DNA of 64,000 nt, taken from positions 1 through 64,000 of the forward strand of contig NW_024468273.1 in assembly GCF_002104995.1 (NCBI RefSeq). Reading direction: 5' to 3'. The notes beneath the pieces were generated by a model. The model had not been told where the DNA came from and searched no databases. It worked only from the letters and a program-made list of their open reading frames with translations. Shown here piece by piece: positions 28,429 through 37,043 of the stretch. The number at the start of each line of letters is the position of its first letter. The first letter of the stretch is position 1. Made by a program: the position numbers and the translations under genes. Origin of the DNA: Linderina pennispora. Lineage: Eukaryota; Kickxellomycota; Kickxellomycetes; Kickxellales; Kickxellaceae.

Positions 28429-29235
28429 ATGTCAGCACACGAGCAGGCACGGGAAGTGCGGCTCGCCTATCTCCATACAGCAAGCCGAGCAGCATTCAGC
28501 ATATGCCCGCAGATGGCCGCCTACTTTGGCAACCAGTTCCACACGGCACTCGGCCCGACTCGCGTTCCAGACATGATCTCGCGCCAGATGTGTCCGTACT
28601 GCGGATCGGTCCTGGTTGACGCACACAGTGTGTCGCGTGTCAATATCAGCAAAGCAAATTCCCGGCGGAGGAATACGAAAGGCGGGGCAACTGCCGGCAG
28701 GATCATCAAGGTCAAGCTCAATGCCAGCGCACAGACGATCTCGGCTAAAGCGACCAAAGAGGAGCGAGCCAGAATTGCCAAGGACCGACGCAACTGCGTC
28801 AGCTACATGTGCGCCATGTGCTTGTCGCAGATTGTGTTTCCTGGCGCGTCCACATCACAGCTCGAAGCTGCTGGGCTGTCCAACGCGCAGTGGAGAACTG
28901 AGCAGAGACAGCGGAAATTGCAGACTGCTGCAGGGACTAGACACGCAACTGAGGAACCAAAGCCAGACACCGAGGTGGAGCCCAAGCCCAAACCTAAGCC
29001 CACATACAATCCTGCTCCAGCCAAGGCACCCACAACAATGCCAACTTCCAAGAAACAGAACCGCAGTGCTTCTGCCAGCACGCCATCAGCAATCGAGCCG
29101 CAATCCAAGAAGCGCAAGAAGAACAAAAAGTCGGGGCTTTTGGCCATGGTTGCTGCAAACCAGAAGAAGGCGGATCAGAAGGCGAGCAATAGTGCACCGG
29201 CATTTAGCCTCACAGACTTCCTGTCCGATCTCTAG
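28429..29235 (+). CDS. Zinc-ribbon protein, candidate RNase MRP subunit (C18orf21/RMP24-like)
   Basis: Start chosen at 28429 (MSAHEQAREVRLAYL), giving 268 aa, because the helix that follows resembles the start of UPF0711/C18orf21 proteins. Longer starts at 28285 or upstream are possible. After the helix (ASRAAFSICPQMAAYF) comes a split zinc ribbon: CPYCGSVLV near residue 60 and CAMCLSQIVF near 127, with a basic region between them. The rest is charged and low-complexity (EVEPKPKPKPTYN, SKKRKKNKKS), and the protein ends FSLTDFLSDL, similar to the closing motif of C18orf21. Human C18orf21 is an RNase MRP-specific subunit, which would imply nucleolar pre-rRNA processing. Homology was judged by eye. 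A Snm1/Rpr2-type protein is the alternative. Confidence 0.5.
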   Translation: MSAHEQAREVRLAYLHTASRAAFSICPQMAAYFGNQFHTALGPTRVPDMISRQMCPYCGSVLVDAHSVSRVNISKANSRRRNTKGGATAGRIIKVKLNASAQTISAKATKEERARIAKDRRNCVSYMCAMCLSQIVFPGASTSQLEAAGLSNAQWRTEQRQRKLQTAAGTRHATEEPKPDTEVEPKPKPKPTYNPAPAKAPTTMPTSKKQNRSASASTPSAIEPQSKKRKKNKKSGLLAMVAANQKKADQKASNSAPAFSLTDFLSDL

Positions 29236-29464
29236 TATGAAATAGAAAGTGAAGGTTGGCCCCTCTTCTACTGTCTGTTGGGAGCCGGATTGTTCGCGCG
29301 GCCGGTATATTGTTGTCGCGCAAATGGTCATTACGTCTCGAATTTCTTGCGTATAGCAGTAGATTGTTATTGCATTGCCTCGTGCATGCTCTGAGCAATG
29401 AACAATTCCTACCATGTGCGCTGCCGTATGCCGCGGTCCGCGTGGGTAGCAATGGGCTGGGCGA

Positions 29465-29472
29465 TATAAAAA
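29465..29472 (+). promoter_or_regulatory. TATA box of the orphan gene
   Basis: TATAAAAA about 137 bp before the ATG at 29602. Confidence 0.5.
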
Positions 29473-29601
29473 CATAGCGTGGTCTCCCGCAAGTTTGCCC
29501 CTCTTCGAAAGAAAAAACAAGAAATAATCCATGTTCTACGGCTGAGCTTCAATATCTACATACCCACTTATACTCTTCTATAACCCAGCGCTATTGTGAC
29601 C

Positions 29602-30501
29602 ATGGCGATAGAGACACTACACGACGGCATGCAGCGCAGATTCTCGGCCGGCAACTCTGGACAGCTACCACTGCCGTCACCGATGAGCACCAGATCGGCA
29701 TCCAGCTCGTCCTCCAGCAAGCGGTTAATCCAGATACTGCAATACCTGAATCCGCTGTACTATGCTCGCATCGCGCAGACATTTCTGGCCTCGGTGCTCG
29801 AGGTCTATGGGCTGTCAGGCACTCAATCTTCAGGACGCATTACAGGCACTGGCCATGACAACGGCGAGTCGATGATGGGCTACGAGTCACTGCAGGACGA
29901 CCCCGCTGGTGCCAATGCGCATCATTACATCACTGCCAATTACCTGCCGCCTGATGTCTCCGACCAGATCACCTATCTGCCGAACCTGAATCTGGGTGAC
30001 GAGTACAGGCACTCGACTCTAGTGGCTGATGGATTAACGCCCTTCACAGATGCAGTGCTGGAACCACTCTCGGCATCTGCTACTCCGAAGCCATCCCTCG
30101 ATGCAGCTGACGAGTGCCCAAGCCCTAAAGCCGATGATGCCACACCTGAAGAGGATCCTGCCCCCGAAAGCAACAACACCTCACCAGAAGCTACTGCTGT
30201 TGACAGCAACAAGAGCCCCGAACCAGCAGAGCAGCCTGTAGTGGCAAGTGGCGATGATTCTCCTACTGAAGGGGTTGATACTGCGTGTGATGGCGCTCCT
30301 GAGGCAACACTCAGCGATGGGCGCGCTAATAATGAGGACGACATTCATTCAGAGAGATCAACACAGTGCTCTGAGACGCCCACCGTGCGAGCTGCAAGCC
30401 CTAGGGAACCAGCACCAGCCAAAAACAAGAACCGGCCCAACGGCGGTCGCAAGAGCAAACGAAACAGAAGCAATCGCAGGTCCAAGGTTGTAGCCACCTA
30501 G
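29602..30501 (+). CDS. Hypothetical acidic low-complexity protein
   Basis: A 299-aa protein starting at ACCATGG (29602). I do not recognise the family. Residues 1-40 are serine-rich. Residues 40-70 form the only well-structured segment (RLIQILQYLNPLYYARIAQ then LASVLEVYGL), an amphipathic, partly hydrophobic helix that could bind a membrane. Residues 140-270 are acidic and rich in P, S, E and D. The C-terminus is strongly basic (GRKSKRNRSNRRSK). Single exon, convergent with the methyltransferase. It is probably a real gene, given its TATA box, Kozak context and GC-rich codon use. Confidence 0.6.
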   Translation: MAIETLHDGMQRRFSAGNSGQLPLPSPMSTRSASSSSSSKRLIQILQYLNPLYYARIAQTFLASVLEVYGLSGTQSSGRITGTGHDNGESMMGYESLQDDPAGANAHHYITANYLPPDVSDQITYLPNLNLGDEYRHSTLVADGLTPFTDAVLEPLSASATPKPSLDAADECPSPKADDATPEEDPAPESNNTSPEATAVDSNKSPEPAEQPVVASGDDSPTEGVDTACDGAPEATLSDGRANNEDDIHSERSTQCSETPTVRAASPREPAPAKNKNRPNGGRKSKRNRSNRRSKVVAT

Positions 30502-30559
30502 TATTTCCAAGCACGTTCATTGTTTTATTTATCCAGGATAATTAAGGATATACTACCAT

Positions 30560-31756
30560 TTAACGCGACTTTGGGAGCTTGATGCCGACGACGTAGGCGT
30601 TGAACGCATAGGGCATTTCCATTCGGGTCTTCATTTCGGTGAATGCCTCAAAGTCGCCTTGGCCAGAGTTACTATGGCCATGGCTGCCATCACTTGCATC
30701 CTTGCCCTCATCCTCGCAGGAACTGGCCTCTCCGTCAGTCTCCTCGCTACCTTCACTGTTTTTATCCTCGTCGCTTTCTTCATCATCGTCCTTGGTGCGT
30801 GGACTGATCCACACACTGACATCGTCGAACCCAGCCTCCAGCATCGCCTCCTTGAGATCTGATATTGTGTAGACGCGGAATTCGTAGCTGAAGCAGTTTT
30901 TGAGCACCGACCCATCGCGCATCTTGAATCCGAGCGAGAAGCGAATGGTGTTGCTCATCAGGTCGTAGCTGTGCTGGTGGAAGTAGTACTTGAAGCTACC
31001 CAAGTCGCGGATATTGCTGATGCCCGATTTGGTCGCCTCGACACCCCCAAAGATATCACAAAACAAGAGACCAAAGTCGTTCAGGTTCTTCAGACTGTGC
31101 TTCAAGTACCGGATCAGATCTTGGCGCTGGTGGAAATAGCACATAGCATAGTTAAGCGAGGCGATGATGTCGACACGCGGCAGGCTGAGTCTATGCAGCT
31201 CCTCGCTTGCAGATTCGCTGCCCTTTACCGCCATTACATCAGCGCATACCAGTTTGATTCGTGAGCCAAGCGACGATTCGTGGTGGCCAACTCCACCAAC
31301 CGTGTGTTCCATGGCATAGTTGATTACATTCTTGTCGATATCCACGCCGTACGCACAGCGCTCGGGCGACGAATCAGTGCGGACCCACTCGGCACACAGA
31401 ACCGCTGTGCCGCAGAAATCCTCGCGCATGGTCAGCGCATGTCGCCGGTGACCATGCAGCGGATCGTCGAGACCAGAGTCGGACGATTCGCCCGGGCTCT
31501 GATTCGCTGACCGCTTTTTTGTTGCGTGGTCCAGGTGCTGTGTACAGAGCTTACGGTAGATAGTATCCAAATTGCGCACCTCCTTGCGCGGCTTCTGCAC
31601 TGCTTGCTGGTACAGCTGATGCTTGTCGGCAAGCTCGGCCATGGTTTTTGGCCGCTGGTGCTTGGTTTTTGCTTTCGTGGCCACCGGCTCTTCGGCAGTG
31701 CTCTTGAGCCATGACCCGGGCGCCTTGCTGGCGGTCCTGCTCTTACTCTTACCCAT
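30560..31756 (-). CDS. Class I SAM-dependent methyltransferase
   Basis: A 398-aa protein beginning MGKSKSRTASK at 31756; the frame is open to 31951 but the extension is unlike coding sequence. The N-terminus is lysine-rich. The SAM-binding core has LTMREDFCGTAVLCAEWV near residue 105 (glycine motif), YGVDIDKNVI (acidic ribose ligand) near 135, and VDIIASLNYAMCYF near 200. Late strands contain NCFSYEFRVYTISDLKEAML. An acidic serine/glutamate linker at about 320-370 is inserted before the final strand (YAFNAYVVGIKLPK). This matches a fungal methyltransferase family of unproven substrate. Convergent with the orphan gene. Confidence 0.8.
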   Translation of the reverse strand: MGKSKSRTASKAPGSWLKSTAEEPVATKAKTKHQRPKTMAELADKHQLYQQAVQKPRKEVRNLDTIYRKLCTQHLDHATKKRSANQSPGESSDSGLDDPLHGHRRHALTMREDFCGTAVLCAEWVRTDSSPERCAYGVDIDKNVINYAMEHTVGGVGHHESSLGSRIKLVCADVMAVKGSESASEELHRLSLPRVDIIASLNYAMCYFHQRQDLIRYLKHSLKNLNDFGLLFCDIFGGVEATKSGISNIRDLGSFKYYFHQHSYDLMSNTIRFSLGFKMRDGSVLKNCFSYEFRVYTISDLKEAMLEAGFDDVSVWISPRTKDDDEESDEDKNSEGSEETDGEASSCEDEGKDASDGSHGHSNSGQGDFEAFTEMKTRMEMPYAFNAYVVGIKLPKSR

Positions 31757-33553
31757 GCTGGTCTTTTTTATAACTTGAAGGATGGAATGCGGAAACAAAA
31801 ATGATGTGTTGGCGTGTGGTGGCGATGCCCGGCTATTTTTTTTTTTGACCGGGCTATAAAATCGGAGAAAAAATTGGGAGCGAATCGTAGCGTGACGAGT
31901 CCGCCGATGTGGCTCGCGTCCTCCCTCCTGCGTCAGCTTCCGCACCTTCATGTCCTGGAACGGAGAATATAGGTGTAGCCGCCTATACAGTATACTTGCC
32001 AGATATGCATTATCGAATACATGCCATTAAACCCGGACTGCATATAAATTAATGTGCGGGTTTATGGTTCGAGAGATACATGCGAGTCTCAATGACACGT
32101 CACAACCGCCATCAGGAGCAAGTTAGGATCGACCAGAGTCCTATACTGCAGCGCACAGTCGCCCCAGAACACAGTACCAGTTTTCAGGTACTCAAGCCCC
32201 TGCTGGTGCCAAATGGATCCCGGCACCCCATGGTTTGGCATAAGACGGGCCATGTGCTAGGTTCATAACACCGTTTGCAACATGCCCGACATTGTCTGGC
32301 CCATGATATGAATGGAGTGGGCTTATACATTGTAAAAAAGCGCAGCTATCCCGCAGAGGTATGAACAAGAGGAAAACTAGGTACTGTAATGGGACATATA
32401 TTGCGCTGAACTGCTAATCTGCGGACCCGGCGCAGATGTCGCAGGGGCATTTTTTACCCGGATAGATGCCGTCGTTTAGGATGCTGGCAATAGCTGAGGC
32501 GCGCATCGTTCAGCTCAAGATAAGGGAAAGGAAGCGAAGATAGACGGTTTTGGCGCTCGAGGAGTATGGGGGGTGGCAAGCCGCCTTTTCTTCCGGAGGT
32601 GTGTAGTGAACACTATGCTCTTGATTTCAGCCTGGCAACCATGCCCATATACCGACAAGTGGACCTCAATTCCTGAGCCTCCTGCAAAACAAAATGTGCA
32701 CTCATTCCGTTGCAAAAGAGGAGGGCGAATCCGCCTGGCATTTGCTTCGGTCAAGAATGTAGGGGCAGCTGTGAAGGAAAGGACACACACCCCCAGCACC
32801 CTTAGTCGTCCTTTGATATGCAAGAAACTAATTTGCACACCACACACATGCCGGTTCTGCCCACATTCTGCCTCTTGTTCTAAGCCTAGCTGCATGTTCT
32901 GCACTTTGGTGTAGAGGCGAGCAGCATTGCTTTTTCTCAGAAATCCAACTCGGAAAAGCCCACATTGAGGCTTTTGTACCAGGACGACCCACGAGGGATC
33001 CGCCTCTGGCCACCTAGGATCCGCAATATCTGAGCAGATATTGTTACAGATGCGCACCGAATTTTAATGGACTATTGAGATATGTACCAGCATACGCCTG
33101 TACTGGTGCTCTCGCTCACAATACCATGAAAAGGATCCAAGGAGGTCCTCCATCCCATTCGAGAGCGGCCTTTGCTGGGGTCAATCCCTATCGATGACAA
33201 GGAGCATTTCGGCATCCCTCTCTTCGTCTGCCCACATTGTGTTGAAAGGCAGCTTGCATGGAGGATGCAGAACATTTTCAGCAAATGGGATGTCGCAAAG
33301 TTCGACCATGAGAGCTTGGAAATCTTGTCGTCACAAATTTTCAGAACACAGCCACAAATATCTGTTGGTCATGCATTTGCATACATCAGGCACCTTGGAG
33401 GTTGTCAGTTTTTCTTTTCAACAGGAGTATCCCCGGAAGAACCGAAAACCAGTATCACTGTGACGAGAAAAGGCTGTTCAAGAATATTGCTGTTAGGGTT
33501 CAAATGAAAGGCAGCACTCCACGTAAACAATATTGCCAGATACCGTTTGTGTT
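31757..33553. other. Gene-poor region before the retrotransposon
   Basis: About 1.8 kb. A 180-codon minus-strand frame (32515-33057) and frames near 33072-33590 have no recognisable motif. Poly-T/A tracts near 31832 belong to the methyltransferase promoter. No gene could be supported. Confidence 0.45.
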
Positions 33554-33558
33554 GAGGG
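33554..33558 (+). repeat. Target site duplication GAGGG (left)
   Basis: Identical to 39993-39997, directly outside the two LTRs. A 5-bp duplication is typical of Ty3/gypsy integrases. Confidence 0.9.
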
Positions 33559-33819
33559 TGTTGTGTCTCGGGTACGATACACTTGGATAGACAGCCTCCT
33601 GCAACTGTCTAGAACACGTTTACTTTTCGAGCACCTTTCCACGACGTATATTGAACGTATGAAATATGCTGTATGAAAGAAGGAAGGAGGAATCACCAGG
33701 TGAAAGGGCAGGTGCCCGTCTAAGTAGTGGCGCCGGTCGCCCAGAATAGTATGGCCGGCCATTGTGGCCTAAAGGTCTTGATCCATGGGTTCCTAAGATC
33801 ATAAGGATTTGGAACCACA
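33559..33819 (-). repeat. 3' LTR (261 bp)
   Basis: Starts TGTTGTGTC and ends AACCACA on the plus strand. Matches 39732-39992 throughout by direct reading. Confidence 0.95.
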
Positions 33820-33831
33820 TCTCTCTCCGCT
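33820..33831 (-). promoter_or_regulatory. Polypurine tract
   Basis: On the element's strand GCGGAGAGAGA lies immediately before the 3' LTR, the normal place for plus-strand priming. It directly follows the pol stop codon. Confidence 0.75.
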
Positions 33832-36800
33832 CAGCTTGGAGCCTTGGCTCGCGTAGTCAGGAACCGGCTTAATGCGCTCAGGATTCCTTTTCTCTGCGTA
33901 GGGTTGCACGTCTCTGCATAGGCCGCGATGATTGTCGGGTCTACGAAGTGTTTGATGGGTTCCCATGAGTCTTCATTATCTGATTGGCCCCGCCAGTGCA
34001 CCTTGAACTGCCACTGCCTGTGGCGTTGGCGATGCCCGTGGATGTAATCGATCTCCTGGTGACCGTCTTGCGGTGCTGGGTCGTCCTCCAGATGGACTAA
34101 GTGTTTTGGTGGGACCCGCCGGGTTGGTGGTTCTGGCGCATCGTAGCCCTCTGCCTTGGTTAATTCGACTGCACCACTCGGGGTCACTTTATGGACAATG
34201 AATGGTCCTTCGAACTTGGGGGCTCCCTTGGGTGGTTGCGGCATGATGCGTGCCAAGACCTTGTCTCCGGGTCGGTATACTGCTAGCGGTCGCGAGTTGT
34301 CAAATGTCGTCTTCAGGCGCGCTTGGTACTCCGATAGGTTACGTGCGACTGTCGGGTGAATCACTGCATCTCTAAAATGAGCTAGCTGTTGGATAGTGAG
34401 TTCATCTGTCAGTTGGTTTTGTTGTCTCGTAAGAATGTGCGGGGATAGCAGGTCGCGGCCGAACATCGCCATTGCTGGAGTCATTCCAATAGCGCGGTGG
34501 AATCGGGCATTACATGCGTACTGGACCAGTGGCAAGTGGGCATCCCATTCGGTCATTGCGCTAAGGCCCATGGCTTGAAGACGTTCCTTGCAAATGCGAA
34601 CTGCTCGTTCGGCTAATCCGTTCGCTGATGGGTTATATGGCGTTGTTCTCCTGTGCTCAATCCCTGTGGCCTGTGTTAGGAACTCGAGTGTTGCATTCAC
34701 GAATTCACGACCATTGTCCGACTGTATGACTTTCGGGAAACCAAAGGATGAGCCTATGTGGATGAGTACTCTTGCTACTGATACCGCCGTCTTATCTGGT
34801 AGTGGATATAAGAACATGTACCGTGTGAATACATCCACTCCAACGAAAATGAAAGTATTGCCTGCCTCAGTTATCCGCATTGGGCCCGCAAGGTCAACGG
34901 CAATATGGTCCATCGGTCGCTTCGCTGTGACTGGTATCAGGGGCTGCGGCCTTGGGTTCTTTGCTGAGAATGCCTGACATATCTTACACCGGTCTGCTGT
35001 GTCCTTACACTCCTTCTCTAATGTAGGCCAATCGTAGCCATCGCCCCGTACTGCTGCAGCCATTGTTGCGCCTTTGAAGTGACCCAATGCGTGCGCCTGC
35101 CGTATGATCTCCTCGCGTAGTTCACGTGGTGGCATGGCAGTAATGGTGTCTGTCATCAGTGCTGTGACATCTGTTGATCCGAAACCATTCACTCCCCTGG
35201 TGGTCCCGTGGAGCTCCTCTAAGCATGGGACTGCCGTTAGTGATGTGACTGGTGCCAGCTGTTCGAAGAGTAGCTGTGCAATACGCATGCCCCGGTGGAT
35301 GCGGAATGGCTGAGTTGTGGTATTGATCATAAGCACAATGATCTCACCACGGTATGATGAGTCCACTACTCCTGCTGCGATGTCTATGCCCTTTGAGGCT
35401 AGTCCGGATCGTGGAGCGATGCGGGTGTAGCAAGATGGGGGTATCTCCAGGAATAGACCCGTGGGTACCTTACAGCGTTGCAGTGGGGGAATGGTGGTAT
35501 CCTGAGCTGCTGATATATCCCACCCAGCATCTCCAATATGCCGTCTCGTTGGTAATGCGATATCCGGGTATCTCTGGAAAGCACGCACTGTAAAGGCAGA
35601 GGATGTGTGTATCGCTGCTACCGTTGTGTTTGCGAAGAGGCGAGAGAGGGCATCCGGGAGTATGTTCAATATGCCGGCACGGTGCTCGAGCCTAAAATTA
35701 AACTCCTGCAGTATGGTATACCACCTGGCAAGCATGGGCGTAAGTTCGTGTTGCGAGTGTAACCATGTCAGTGCTGCGTGGTCAGTTATCGCAGTGAAAT
35801 ATCGGCCGTAAAGGAACTCACGAAAACGGGTAAGTGCAAACACAAGGCTCAGTAGCTCTCGCTGCGTGATGGGGTAACGCTGTTGGCTCGGGGACAATGC
35901 CTTGGCTTGGAAACTGATAAACCGCTTCTGTCCCGCTGGTGTTTGCTGGTATAGTACCGCCCCAATACCTCTGTCAGATGCGTCCGCTGCCACGAATAGT
36001 GGCCACTCGGGGTGAGGGTGGAACAAGGCTACCGACTGGGCAATAGCTTGTTTAACTATGGTCACAGTGTGCTTGTACTCAGGCGTAAGCGCTAGTTTAT
36101 CTCTGCCTTTCCCTGTGCGCAGGTCGTCGAGTGGTGGCAGAAGTCGGTGCAAGAATGGTATATGCTCACGGATATAGTTGACAGTGCCCAAAAATGAACG
36201 TAGCTCTGTGCGCGTCGTTGGCAACGGCCAATCAAGTAACGCTTGAACACGGTTTGGGTCAGATTTGCGGCCGTCACCAGAGACTATGAAACCAAGAAGT
36301 TTGACCGACTGCTGGGCAAAATGACACTTGTCAATGTTCAGTGGTAGTAGTGCCGATGTGAGTAATGCTACCACCTGACGCACATGATCAATGTGAGATG
36401 TAAGGTCTGGTGAGAATATAACGATATCGTCAATATATGCACGTGCGAATGTGCATCTGCGCAATAACCGTGAAATGACGCGCTGAAATTGGGCTGGCAA
36501 GTTCTTTAACCCAAAAGGTGCTCGTGCGAATACATACTGCTCACCGGCCCAAGTGAACGCCGTTTTTGGCTGGTCAGCCTCAGCGACAGGGAAACGATGA
36601 TATGCCTGTGTCAAGTCAAGGGTGGTGAACAATGTACTGCCTGCCAGATCTTGAAAGATCTCCTGTGGTGTGGGCAGTGGGAACACATCGTCACGTGTTA
36701 GCTGGTTCAATGCCCTGAAATCAACAACTCCACGTTTTCCCGTCAATCGCCCCTGCAGGTCCTTCTTCGGCACGAGGAACAGCATCGAGTTGGAGGTGCA

Positions 36801-37043
36801 TCCGGGTGGTGCTTGGACAATGACCCTATCTGTTAACCATGCTGTCACCTGCGCATCACAAATTGCCGATTCGGCTGGTGCAAAGCGTGGCTGCCGTCGC
36901 TGGTTGTGTGGGTTGACAGTCGTCGGTATATGTACCACTGCATCAGGTAGTGGGCACGGTTGTGACCGATCGAACCTAGCATTGGCCTCCAGTTCATTAG
37001 CGAGTGCAGCTTTGACTTTGACAGCAGTCTCAGAGAGCGGCAT
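33831..37043 (-). CDS. Ty3/gypsy Pol: RT, RNase H, dUTPase, integrase, chromodomain
   Basis: 1070 aa counted from the ATG at 37043; the frame is open upstream to about 37110, so translation may instead enter by frameshift from gag-protease. RT: VVDFRALNQL near residue 108 and the catalytic AYIDDIVIF near 203. RNase H: FVAADASDRGIGAVLY near 350. dUTPase at about 490-628 with all five motifs: DAGWDISA, PRSGLASKGID, GVVDSSYRGEI, MRIAQLLFE and RGVNGFGSTD. Integrase: an H-C zinc-binding region with CKICQ near 690, catalytic D in IAVDLAGPM near 718, D in QSDNGREF, E in NGLAERAV. Chromodomain at about 1000-1050 (WQFKVHWRGQSDNEDSWEP). No stop or missing catalytic residue was seen. Confidence 0.95.
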   Translation of the reverse strand: MPLSETAVKVKAALANELEANARFDRSQPCPLPDAVVHIPTTVNPHNQRRQPRFAPAESAICDAQVTAWLTDRVIVQAPPGCTSNSMLFLVPKKDLQGRLTGKRGVVDFRALNQLTRDDVFPLPTPQEIFQDLAGSTLFTTLDLTQAYHRFPVAEADQPKTAFTWAGEQYVFARAPFGLKNLPAQFQRVISRLLRRCTFARAYIDDIVIFSPDLTSHIDHVRQVVALLTSALLPLNIDKCHFAQQSVKLLGFIVSGDGRKSDPNRVQALLDWPLPTTRTELRSFLGTVNYIREHIPFLHRLLPPLDDLRTGKGRDKLALTPEYKHTVTIVKQAIAQSVALFHPHPEWPLFVAADASDRGIGAVLYQQTPAGQKRFISFQAKALSPSQQRYPITQRELLSLVFALTRFREFLYGRYFTAITDHAALTWLHSQHELTPMLARWYTILQEFNFRLEHRAGILNILPDALSRLFANTTVAAIHTSSAFTVRAFQRYPDIALPTRRHIGDAGWDISAAQDTTIPPLQRCKVPTGLFLEIPPSCYTRIAPRSGLASKGIDIAAGVVDSSYRGEIIVLMINTTTQPFRIHRGMRIAQLLFEQLAPVTSLTAVPCLEELHGTTRGVNGFGSTDVTALMTDTITAMPPRELREEIIRQAHALGHFKGATMAAAVRGDGYDWPTLEKECKDTADRCKICQAFSAKNPRPQPLIPVTAKRPMDHIAVDLAGPMRITEAGNTFIFVGVDVFTRYMFLYPLPDKTAVSVARVLIHIGSSFGFPKVIQSDNGREFVNATLEFLTQATGIEHRRTTPYNPSANGLAERAVRICKERLQAMGLSAMTEWDAHLPLVQYACNARFHRAIGMTPAMAMFGRDLLSPHILTRQQNQLTDELTIQQLAHFRDAVIHPTVARNLSEYQARLKTTFDNSRPLAVYRPGDKVLARIMPQPPKGAPKFEGPFIVHKVTPSGAVELTKAEGYDAPEPPTRRVPPKHLVHLEDDPAPQDGHQEIDYIHGHRQRHRQWQFKVHWRGQSDNEDSWEPIKHFVDPTIIAAYAETCNPTQRKGILSALSRFLTTRAKAPS

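Noticed and set aside
32066-32080. GGTTCGAGA resembling a tRNA B box
   Set aside because: No matching A box or cloverleaf upstream and the consensus breaks after six bases.
32515-33057. 180-codon minus-strand frame
   Set aside because: No recognisable motif, no promoter signal, and it lies in gene-poor DNA; not enough to call a gene.
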